Assembly: GCA_958496175.1 (NCBI GenBank)
Contig: OY292275.1
Span: 52,591,701-52,655,700, forward strand
DNA from: Sisyra terminalis
Lineage: Eukaryota; Arthropoda; Insecta; Neuroptera; Sisyridae
Length of the DNA stretch: 64,000 nucleotides
Reading direction: 5' to 3'
Shown here: positions 1-11,500 of the stretch, piece by piece
Numbering within the stretch: position 1 is the first letter of the stretch
How the letters are laid out: each line of letters starts with the position of its first letter
Translations under genes and position numbers: made by a program
The notes under the pieces: generated by a model
What the model was told of the DNA's origin: nothing
The model's database searches: none
The model's input: only the letters and a program-made list of their open reading frames with translations

Positions 1-1078
1 GTGAGATACAGCTGTATAACAAAGAGCTACCATGCCAGTATATGTATGTATATATATTTTTCAAGTTAAAAGCTCGATACCCTTTAAATGTCTATCTTTT
101 TGAAAATAATCTGATTTTGTTCAAGATTGTTCTATAATTCGATTTTACTTACTACTTCTTTGGCAAACTTCCCTCTCTAACTTTATACTCGACATATTTT
201 CTATCAATATAATCAACGTTCACATGTCTCAATAAAAAGCAATCGAAGAGTTAGGTAATTGAAAATGAAGTTCTTAAAACAATCGTATTTCATTTATCAA
301 TGAATTGGAGTTTTTAAAACCGCAAGTTATACTGCTTTTCAAACAATGATAAATAATTGTATGTTAAAAATAGAAATAAAGTTTTTCAAGTAATTTTTAT
401 ATGGTACACAGTGGTGTGCATTACATATAGACAAAAAGACACTGCCTACCCTACATAATTCAGATAAATATTTATAATCTTGTTCTGATATCTAGTTTTA
501 TTTTATTTACGAGTACTATCAAATATCAATAAAGAAAAAATCTTAACGGATATCATCTATACAGTATACAGATTATGCCAGCCCACTCATTCGTTCAATT
601 TCAAGTAAGCGACTGGTAATATTTGCATTGCGATACACTAGCGCTACTGAGTCCAGCAGCGGGAAAGACACAAACTATTCGTGCCTAAATATTTATATGT
701 GTGCACTCATAGCTATATATGTTCAGTATATGCGTTCGTATAAATAAATATACAATTGTACACATACGCACACACAAAACTTCATAAAAAGACACTGTCT
801 TCTTACAACACGATAAATTACGATAATTACCGAAGTAGCATCGTTTCTTATTCATTAACGCTGCAATTACAAATTTGAATTTTATTGATTTCAATAATCG
901 ATTTAACGATCAGTAATCTACGTACATTGTTATTATTTAATTCTAATAAATTTTAATAATGTATTATCTGTTATCTGTATTGTTTAATCCTGACGATTAT
1001 ATTGTATTTCTTTAATAAAGTTTACAAAATTAGTCTATCTATGGATATTTGTGGTTAAAAATATCAACATCATTATTT
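1..1078. other. AT-rich stretch, no gene recognised
   Basis: No convincing exon. A less AT-rich patch at 570-690 has an acceptor-like TATACAG and a GTAAGC donor-like site around 33 bases, too short to support. It could hold an upstream receptor exon or nothing. Confidence 0.4.
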
Positions 1079-1882
1079 ACCCTATACCGATTAGCCAACA
1101 AAATTTTAAAGTGTGAATTTTCCGATTTTTTTTTTTGCCAATTGATGGGAAATCGTTCGTAGAGGTTTGTGAAAGAAATCGTTACGTTTGTGGCATAATA
1201 GTTTAGCGGTAATTAAATACACAAGACAAATTAATTAATTAGTCATAGATATAGTAAAATGTTAAGAAAATAAGGTTTAAAGCAACATACAATAACAAAA
1301 ATGCGGGAAAATATAGGAAACGGTTGGTTAAAACTAAAACTAAAAAAAAGGCAAAGAAAAATATTTTCCGAATATCAAAAAAACACTTAATGTTCTACTT
1401 CGTTTATATATTTTTTCAAAAAATTTTTGTGTGAAAAGTTGATTTTCATAAGCGATGAAAATTTTTTGGAGAAAAGGCTGTTTAATTATATTTCGATTTT
1501 TGTTATTTTGTAAAATTTTGGGAAAATATAATTTGAGGAAAAAATTAAATTTCTGAGTTGCCTTTTTTTCATTTTTTTTTTTGAAGGGGGGTGGTTCTGT
1601 TTAGTTTTCCTTAATTTTTTTTTTAGTTTTATTTAACCAACCGTTTCCTTAATTTTCCCGCATTTTTGTTATAATAGTTGCTTTGAACCATATTTTCTTA
1701 ATATTTTACTATATCAATGACTAATGAATTAATTAATTTTTCTTAATTAATTTATTACCGCTAAACTATTTGGTCACAATTGAAACGGTTTCTTTCAGAT
1801 ACCTCTACAAACGATTTCCCATCGATTGGCAAAAAAAATTCATAAAATTCACACTTTAAAATTTTGTTGGCTAATATAGGGT
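1079..1882. mobile_element. Foldback element with 9-base target duplication (Mutator-like MITE)
   Basis: The two halves are reverse complements: ACCCTATA(CCG)ATTAGCC at the left, matched by GGCTAATATAGGGT at the right, then AAAATTTTAAAGTG, the GATGGGAAATCG block and the GCGGGAAAAT/AAACGGTTGGTTAAA block further in. The centre is near 1485. TCATTATTT flanks both ends (1070-1078 and 1883-1891). A 9-base duplication with long inverted repeats is the habit of Mutator-like elements, and a decayed Mutator-like transposase lies at 57.5-60.4 kb, but no sequence link between the two is shown. Confidence 0.75.
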
Positions 1883-1892
1883 TCATTATTTA

Positions 1893-3119
1893 CTCATCAT
1901 GACGACGAACTAAAACCAACGTGCAGCATTTTTGATTATATTAAAGTAACTTTTAAAAATTTCTGCTCGCCCTACCTAAAATCTCTGTGCACGCCACTGA
2001 TGGTTCATATTGATAAGATCTTGAAAGATTTTTGATTTAATTATATTTAATTTTTTATCCATTACTTTAAGTTTCCTAACGAAAATAGGCGGATGTTTTG
2101 AAAACAAAACGTTATTGTTAGAAATTGAAGATAAATATCCATAGGACAAATCACATTTGTTTTAAGTATAAAATAAGAATCTTAGTTCCTAGAAAAAAAA
2201 ACGGTTCTGCATAGTCATCTGTATATGTATTAGGTACCTACAATATATTTTTCCCTAACAAATATTTATGCTTTTACAGTCATATACATAATAATCTATG
2301 GCACATATAATGTAGAAAATTTCAATGCAAATGGATAGCGTTGCGTTGGGAGAAAATGCGTAGCATGTTGAGTGCTTGATAAATGTAGAGTCTTGTCTGC
2401 GACTTTCATAATATTATATGGGAAAATATATTATATGAATACTTAAATACATTGAATTTTACTTTGGTTACGTAAGATAATATATCCTACTTTTTTTTTT
2501 ATACGTAGACACGCATTTTCCATACACGAAAAATATGTCTACATTGCGTGAAATTTAATTTTATCATCTCTTTCTTCAAAAAACGATCCTTGTTGTTTTT
2601 AAAATATTATACAATTTCGGAAAAAAATCCCGCATGAATGCATATGTGTAACGCATTTAAAAAGAAGCAAAACGTAGAAAAAACGCTGCTGTATTTTGAT
2701 CAACCAAGACAGACACATGTCACATTTCTTTCGTCGTAACTTCAATAAATTAAATTTCAACGTCAGCTTTATTCCGTCTCTTAAATACTTAAATTTACAT
2801 TTCTTGAAAAGAAAATTTTCAACTTAACCCAAAGCTACACAGATAAACTTTTCTTATTTTTCCATCAAAACTCTGGGAAAAAAAAAATGTTATTTATTCA
2901 TTAGTTCTGATTACGCGTTTCTCTAAACAAATATCTACCGAAGAAAGCTCTTTCAAAGTTTGTCTCATATGAAACTTTTTTTTGATATTCATAACGGCGT
3001 GTTTATTTTTTATCATGATTTTTGATTATTTTTTTTCGGTAACACAATCATGCATTGGAAAAAGCTTCTTTTAAATTTAATAATATGTAAAAATCAAAAT
3101 TTTATGCGATAAATTCAAT
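1893..3119. other. AT-rich stretch, nothing recognised
   Basis: No open frame of note, no clear splice pair with coding content and no repeat structure that I could see. Confidence 0.4.
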
Positions 3120-5400
3120 TACAGGCAAATATAATTAGTAAATCAATTCCAGAGGCTAAGAAAATTCTTTCAAAAGCACAAGTCTTAAATTATTGATATT
3201 TTTGATATTTATTTATTCTTTTACTTAAAATTGAGATCTGGGGAAAAAAGGGAAGAATAAAATTTAACTTCAAGAAATCATTACACGTTACCTTCACCGT
3301 AAGAAGAGGAACATGTCCCTCTGTAATCATCAATGACTTAATGTTGCCACAAAAATCATAGTCCAATTCCAGGGTATGCATCGTAAAACCGTTTAAAACT
3401 GCAATGGGAAATTATGAGAAAAAGGACAATTTTTCTTTGCTTGTAACCCGAGTAGAATTTTTACCCAATTTACTCGAAGTGTTATAAGAACCTTATCGGG
3501 TGAAAATATTTTATACGACAAATGCAATTACAGGCAAATGTAATTAGGAAATCAATTCCACAGGCTATGAAAATTCTTTCTAAAGCACAAATCTGTTGAA
3601 CTATTAATATTTTTGATATTTCTTTATTTACTCTTTTACTTTAAACTGAGACCTGGGGAAGAAAGGGGAGAATAAAAATTAACTTACATGAAATCTTCAC
3701 CGAAGAAGAGGAACATGTCTCCTGTAACCATCAACGACTTGATGTTGCCACAAAAATCATGGTCCAATTCCTGGGTATGCATCGTAAGATCGTTTAAAAG
3801 TGTGGTGGGGAGTTATAAAAAAAGGACATTTTTCTATAGTTATAAACCGACTAGAATTTTTACCCGACTTACCCTTACGACTTCCGTGTTATAAGGACCT
3901 TATCAAGTGAAAATAAGGTTAACCTCATTAAGGAAATCCTGATCCGGTCCACATGAGGATCGTATCGGGATGATCTTATTTAAAATAAATTAATTTTTCA
4001 TCGGGATTTCCCAATCGTATTAATCTAAGAACATTCTCAAGATTTTCTCACTAAGAAAACAATATTTTTGATCAGGTCATCCTGACAAGTTCCACACTAA
4101 GATCGCAAAAGGATGACCCTGTTAAAAAAAATAAATTATTTTTCATCGAGTTTTTCTGATTAAGCTCACTTAAAGAAGTTCTCAGGTTTGCGTTACTAGA
4201 ACAAAAATTATTTCTCATCAGGGCATCCATACAACTTCCACAGCAGGATCACATAGGGATGGCCATATTTAAAAAAGTCAATTTTTTTGGATTTCTTTGA
4301 TAAAATTCTCATGAAAGGAAATACTCAGGTTTGCTTAGTAGAAAAACATTTTTTTCTCATAGGATTCTCATAGGACTCAAATGAGTTCCATAGTAGGATG
4401 GCATCGCGATAATCTTATTTAAAAGAAAATAATTTTTCATCGAGTTCTCCTGATCGTAAGGAATTTCTCAGGATATATACAAGCTAAACTTTATTTTCAT
4501 ATTCTTGATAATTTTATTTTTATTCCAGATAAATAGCTTAAAGTCATACAAAAATATTACGAAAATATGTATTTGTTTATTTATATATTTACTCTTTTAC
4601 CTAAAATTGAGATCTGGGGTAAAAAGAGGAGAATAAAAATAAACTCCAAGAACTCAGTACACAATTACCTTTACCATGAGACGAGGAACATGTTGCCAAA
4701 AAAATCACGGTCCAATTCCTGGGTATACATCTTAAGGTTGTTTAGAAGTACGGTGAGGAGTTATGAGAAAAAGGGGAATTTTTCTATGCTTATAACCCGA
4801 CTAAAGTTTTTACCCGACTTACCCGAAGTATTATAAGGACCTTATCGGGTGAAAATAAGGTTAACCTCATTAAGGAAATCCTGATCCGGTACATGTTCAT
4901 CGGGTTTTCCTGATCGTATCCATCTAAGAACCTTCTCAGAATTTCCTCACTGAGAAAAGAATATTTTTGATCAGGTTGTTCTGACAAGTTCCACACTAGG
5001 ATTACATAAGGATGACCCAATTAAAAATTATGTTATTTTCCATCTGGGTTTGTCTTACTGGAACAAAAATTATTTCTCATCAGGTTATCCATACAACTTC
5101 CACAGCAGGATCACATAGGGATGACCATGTTAAAAAAAACCGTTTTTTATTGGGTTTTCTTGATAATATGCTCACGTAGGGAAATGCTTAGGTTTACTTT
5201 ACCGGAAAAAAACAATTATTTTTCATAGGATTTTGTAGATGAGTTCCATAGTTGGATGGCATGGGAGTAACCTTATTTAAAAGAAATCAATTTTTCATCG
5301 GATTTTCGGAACTTTCAGGATATACTCGTATATGCAACTTAAACTTTATTTTCATATTTCTGTTAATTTTAATTTTGTTCTAGCTAAATAGCTAACAGAT
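3120..5400. repeat. Degenerate direct-repeat block (about 0.4 and 0.9 kb spacing)
   Basis: The segment ending GAGATCTGGGGAAAAAAGGG recurs at 3233, 3648 and 4609. GGTTAACCTCATTAAGG follows GTGAAAATAA at about 3907 and 4850. ACTTCCACAGCAGGATCACA recurs near 4234 and 5094. So there are two units of roughly 0.9 kb and a partial one. Short phrases with CATCGGGTTTTCCTGAT and GGATGACC repeat inside each unit. No coding function is seen. Confidence 0.75.
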
Positions 5401-5464
5401 ATACAAATAAAAAATTACGAAAATATTTATTTACTAGACATACCCTGTTATTTTTACGCAACAG

Positions 5465-5535
5465 GGCAAATTTTTAATTGGAATTATGTTGATGAAATTA
5501 TAAATGACACTTTAATTACTATTCATTTATTCAAT
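5465..5535 (+). CDS. Receptor exon 1 of those found: N-terminal part of SEA domain
   Basis: A 71-base open segment sits between a pyrimidine-rich acceptor ending ACGCAACAG and a donor GTATGA, the same donor hexamer as at 37160. It starts in phase 1 and ends in phase 0, so it joins the next exon cleanly. The peptide has a Tyr-Val-Asp-Glu and Asn-Asp pattern that can be laid on the first strand and helix of a SEA domain. This is the weakest exon: it is short, AT-rich and chosen largely because it fits in phase and place. An upstream exon ending in phase 1 should exist but was not found. Confidence 0.5.
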
Positions 5536-8500
5536 GTATGACGACTTGAGTGCATATTGTTTAAGACATAGAATTAAATCTTTAATTCTTCGAACGTACC
5601 AGATGTCTTATTTCAATATGCAAATCAAGAAACATTGAGAAAATTAAAAGGAATTTCTTAACAATAATACGGAGGACATTGATGTGTTCAATGATTAGTA
5701 GAAACTTTCTTAATTAAAATGCAGCATTTCTTGTAAATTACTGGTGCTGCAATTCCATAAATTGTCTTATTTATGTGGTTAAGTTAGTAAAGGAAATGCT
5801 TTTAAAATACAACCTATATAAATTCAATTTTAAATAAAAACTAATTTTCATGATAATACAATCGTTAATAATTTTTTTTTGTTTCAGATGGCAAAATACC
5901 TAAAAAATGCAAATATAATGAAAATTGAAGACTTAAGAATATTAAATATCACGTAAGTATTTTAAATATCCAATTTGTGGAATTTATTGAATTATTTTTT
6001 TCATAAATATCTTGGGGTAATACATTTTTAATTTTATTTTTCTAAAATTAAATAAGATCAAAAAATTCTTCTGAATGAGAAATTTAATAATGAATTAATC
6101 AATACTTATTTAAAATAGGAAATGAGATTTAATTATGAAAAGAATATTTTTGTACATTACATTTATCTATCTGCTATTTTATATAATGGTACAAAGTAGC
6201 AAAAGTTTTGCAATTAAGATGAATGCAGTTAAAAGAAATTTTGTATTTCATTGAAGCTCCCATTCGGCGTAAAACTCAATTTCTTTAAGATAAAAGTAAA
6301 CAAATTCTTGTAGACTAACTTGATTTCCTGTGAGAACATAAAACGTATTTGAGCTTTGATGTTTACTTTAATTTTCTGTAATTATGATTTGAAATAAGGT
6401 CAAGGTTTATTTGTGTAATGTTTTCTTTACAGTGCTTGTGCTTTCAATTTTGAATATAAAACTTAATAGACCTATACAAAAGCTCTATAGAGACTATTTA
6501 TCACCGTAATTATTGACTCCATTGTTATTTTTGAGTATAATTTTTTTTAATTTCCGAAAAATAAATCTATTGAGTTACTGATTTTAAATTAAGAATGAAA
6601 GTCAAACTGATAATTATTTTTATTTTGATAGTTTGTTTTGTTCTATGCCCTTTTTTATCAAGAAATTAAAGTTTTACATAGTTGAGATATTAATTTTGAA
6701 ACCGATGTAAAATTTATTTTGTGCTAATTTTACAGAAATTACTTTTGATCAGATCGGAACTTATGTAATAAATTAAACTTTTGGATAATTTATTTCCTAT
6801 TCAGTTAACTGGTAAAAAGATATCTTAACTCTTTTTTAACAAAATTAGTTCTCTACTAATATTCCTTATATTATTGTAGTTGCTCCAAAGACGAGAGACT
6901 TATGAATGGGATTGGGACGGTAAACCAATATATCGATACCTTAAAACACAAATGTGCTATGTCCATTTTTTATCGCTATGTCCATATTTTATTATACTAT
7001 AAATAAATAGAAAAGTGGTTCAAGGATTAGAAAAGTTTGTTTGTAATATTTTTTTACAAACCATAAAATTAGTAAATATCAAAAGACATTGAGCTGCATT
7101 ACTAGAGTTATGCACGTATCAAACCTTAACTTTGAATTTTACAAAAATAGTAAGGAACAGATATAATTCATTTGTGTTCTAAGCCTTAGAGTCTAAGGTA
7201 TCGATATAATGTTACGTTTTAACGTTTGTTTTTATTTATTTTTCTTCGCTATTTAAAGGAAACCAAATGGATAGTTGTCAATAAAAACTAAAATATAGCT
7301 AATAACTAAATTTATACCACCATAAATGGAGAAATAGTGGAGAGATTAAAATAGGGCTAAGCTTAGGAAATCAAAAGGTAAATCCAGGAAGTAAAAATAT
7401 AATTTAAGAACATGCTAACAGTGTTAGCCAATAAAGTTCTAAGAATTACTTAAGAATACACTTATTACGTTCCCATGTCTTCAGCATATTTTTCTATGGC
7501 AGTTTTTTTAACCTTTTAAGAAAACCGTACCCCTTTGAATCTCAAAATAGGTCTCCGCACCCAATGAAAAATGTGTTTGGTATTTTTAGTTCAGAAATGT
7601 TAATTTTTTTTTGCGAAATTTATTACCAAAAATTGCATAATATTGTTTCAGTCTTGGAACATTTGAAAGTTCTTATAGTAAGAACTTTACTTGTTACAAC
7701 TAATTGTTCTGCGCATTATAAAAAGCGAACCTTTGTATAGAAATATTATAAAAGTATGATGACATTTTCCGAATATCCCTTTGAAATAAAATTATTTTTT
7801 TCTATTCGCTTTTTAAACAGTTGATTTAAAAGTTGATTTTTAAAAGTTGATTCTCATTTAATACTATTGTAGTTGATACCAGAGACGAGAGACTTATGAA
7901 TGGGATTGAGATGATAAACCAATATATAGGATGGGCCGTATAAATTATTTTTTTCAAACGCTACAAAATTAAAACTAAAACTAATGAATATTTTTTCGTT
8001 TTGATTTTTTATTTCAAAGTTCCACCCTTGCGTCTAATTGTAGAATACAACATCATTCATATGGCTGCCATGGCTAGACATACAATAGCTCATTGGTTCA
8101 GTCCAATTTTTCAGTACATTTTCGATAATATGCGGCAAAATTTCACCAATGGTGATACGAATATTGTCCTTGAGAGCATCAATCATGGCTGGCTTGTTGG
8201 CATAACACATGTCTTTGACGGCACCCCAAAGATAATAGTCTAATGGTGTCAAATCGCAGCTTATTGGTGGCCAAACGACGTCAGCATTTCGGCTGATAAT
8301 GCGATTTTCGAAAACAGTATGCAAAAGATCAATTGTAACGTTACTTGTGTGGCATGTAGCGCTGTCCTGTTGAAACCAAATGTCGCCCAAGTCATATTTT
8401 TCGATTTCTGGAAATAAAAATTTGTAACGGCGGCTCTTGCCTCATTTTCAAAGAAAAATGGGCCAATGATGCCGCCAGACCAAAATCCACACCAAACCGT

Positions 8501-11500
8501 CACTCTCTGAGGATGCATCGGCTTTTCTTCGATCACATGCGGGTTCTCCGTGCCCCAAATACACCAATTTTGCTTATTTACATACCCGCCAAGGCAGAAA
8601 TGCATTTCATCCGAAAAGATGATTTTTTGGCCAAAATCGCCATCCCCTGAACCCATTTTCAAAGTATGTTTTCAATATTTCAAAGCATTCTTTAAGCGTT
8701 TACCCAACCATTTTCGTTCAGCGCAAACAATAAACTAATTTTCTGTCAAAAGCGAAATGACATTAGTGTTACCGCTCACGAGATAAATGGTAGTTGAAAA
8801 AGAAAACGCTAGATAGCCCACCCTATTTAATGTAAAAAAAAAAAATTATTTTGCTTCACTATTTAATGGAAACCAAATGGATAGTTGTCAATAAAAACTA
8901 ATTGATGTGTTGGTGGACACAACCAATTCAAGTGTAGGACAAGACGACAAATTGCAATTATTGCCAAGAGGCAGATTGTGCAAATTAAGTGGAAATAAAA
9001 AAAAATATCTAAATTTATACCACCATAAATGGAGTAATAGCGAAGAGAATAATACAGGGCTAAGCTCAAGAAATCAAAAGGCAAATCCTGGAAGTGTTAG
9101 CCAATAAAGTTCAAAGAATTTCCTTAAGATTACGCATATTACGTTCCTATGTCTTCAGCATGTTTTTCTATGTAGGAATTACAATCCCACACTGTTTCCG
9201 ATCCCGCGGGATTTTTGCTGGATTGACTTCGTAATAGCGGGATCCCGCAGAGCCTAAAATTGAGCTGGATTCTGCTGGATGGCGGGATCCCACTTTACTA
9301 GATTGCAACTCCTAATTCTATGGCAGTGTTTTTTAACCTTTTAAAGAGAATCGTACTCCTTTGAATCTGAAAATAGGTCTCCGCACCCTATTGAAAAATG
9401 TGTTAAGTTTTTTTTAGTTTAGGAAAGTACATTTTTTGCGAAATTTTTTATCAAAAATTTCATAATATTGTTTCAGTCTTGAAACATTCGATAGTTTTAA
9501 TTGTTACAACTTTAATTGTTAGAACTAATTGTTTTCGTATGTATTTCAAAATTATAATGACATTTTCTGAATTTCCCTTTGAAAGACGATTTATTTCTTT
9601 TATGAAATATCTTGCCAATAAATATAAAAAAAAACTTTCCTACAGATTTTATATTGTCTTTTTAGTATTAAAAATGCATTATGTAAATATAATCGCTTAC
9701 ATCCATAAACTTTCTTTGCAACGTTTAATCAAATGTTGAAAGATATTGTAAAATCATTCACGCTGAATAATGATACAGTGATAAAAACTTTTTACGTTAT
9801 TTTTCATGCCAAAGCGGTTGACTTTAGTCTATAATGACTTATAATTGAATACATTGAAACATTAATTTCCAAGAATTCACATAATTTTTAATTGAATAAA
9901 CTGAACCATTATGGCTTTATAATGCTTTTAATGTTGAATAATTCAAGTATAAAAAAAAAACTTTGAAAATTATCTCACGAATAGGCGCGTGTTTAAGCAC
10001 GTCTGAGAGCATTTCATCATCACGTACCAAACCGGATAATGGTTCAGAAAGCTGTATATCTTTATTGAGCTAAATTAAGTTTGTACAAGAGACAAATAAC
10101 CACAATAAAATTGCTTGTCAAAAAACCGACTAAATCACTCACCCACCAAAATACAAGTGACAAATAATTGGCAAATATTTTCGAAATCGTCTCTTCTAAT
10201 CTCAAGTGTTTGTTCGAGGAATAAATCTAGACGAGTTTTAAATAAATATAAGTTTTCCAAAGGGAAAAGAATGAAAAGTTTCCCTCTGTGTGTTTTCTTT
10301 TTTTTATGTTGACTTGCTCTTTTATTTTACTTTTATGACAAAACTTTTCTATGTGGAGAAAAATTTTAGAAGCTTTGTGAAAAAAATAAGTATCAAAAAC
10401 TACAGGCACAATTACCTTCCATTTTACAACTATAAACGTTGGGAGATCAAACAATTTTGTTGCCATTCACCAGAGTTGAAAAAGAAACATCAAACGAAAC
10501 TAATACGTATTATATATACATTTCAATTTTTTTTCCTAGCCAAACCAATGACAAATAATAATTAAAGCTCATGTTTTCCTTTGATTTTATTTCATACAAA
10601 AGTATAGTATTTCTTTTGCCAAACTTTTAAGGCTTTTTTTTTACGACAATTATTACGTTTCATGCTGTTACTTAAAAAAAGATGACATGAAGTTATATAA
10701 AATTTCAAACATAAAAACTTTATTTATTGTTAATTTTAGAGAGAAATTCTTCAAGTACTTTCAGTGTATTTGTCAAATAAAAAAGCTTCTGGACATATTA
10801 GAATCGCCGACCTAAACCAAATGGTCTGCTTTGTATAATATGAAAAATAGTAAAATTTTATACCCAAATTTAATTAAAACTCATTTTAAAGAAAAACTTT
10901 TAGTTTCATCTATAAAAAAATATTTTCTTCAAGAAAAAAAGTTTCATTGATAAGTATTTTATTTACTTCCGAATCACAATAAATTAATGGATAATAATAT
11001 ATATATTATATATGTCTTTGAGGTTCAATTAAAAAATTACTTTATTACGGTTCCGGTACCGGGAATCGAACCCGAGCGTAATAAAGTAATAATAATAATA
11101 ATAATAATAACCGTAATAAAGTAATTTTTTAATTGAATCTCAAAGACATATATATATTATTATCCATTAAAAAAGTTTCGATAAAAAGGGGAAATACTTT
11201 TGAGAATATTTCAAAAATAATTTGGGAATCAAACTTCACTGAAAAATTATTTGGGAAACATTTTTTTCTGTATGAGTTTTCTAGTCAGATGTGTGAATTA
11301 TAACAAACTATCATGGTCAATCCGGACTTTATTTTCCTTATTTTTAACAATTCACTATCAAAAGGCATAATGTTAATTCAGCATAGCGTATACAAATTAT
11401 TCAACGATATTACAAAAAGCAAAGTTCTACAAGTAACGTGTTTCGTGCACTTGAGGTAGCTTATAATTCCAACGATTAACTAACCAATAGTATCCTACCG

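Larger units (their letters stand above)
7860..9605. repeat. Tandem duplicate, copy 2, interrupted by two transposons
   Basis: Same blocks as copy 1, but split by a mariner at 7929-8823 and a hAT MITE at 9173-9314. It also has a stretch around 8900-9000 (after AATAAAAACTAA) that copy 1 lacks. The phrase CAGTGTTTTTTAACCTTTTA near 9325 resembles a hAT end, so the duplicated unit may itself be mobile. Confidence 0.8.

Noticed and set aside
570..605. Possible first receptor exon with ATG near 574
   Set aside because: Only about 33 bases, no signal peptide and no way to check phase to the next exon.
10115..10565. Three overlapping short frames
   Set aside because: Random-looking composition and no splice or start context.
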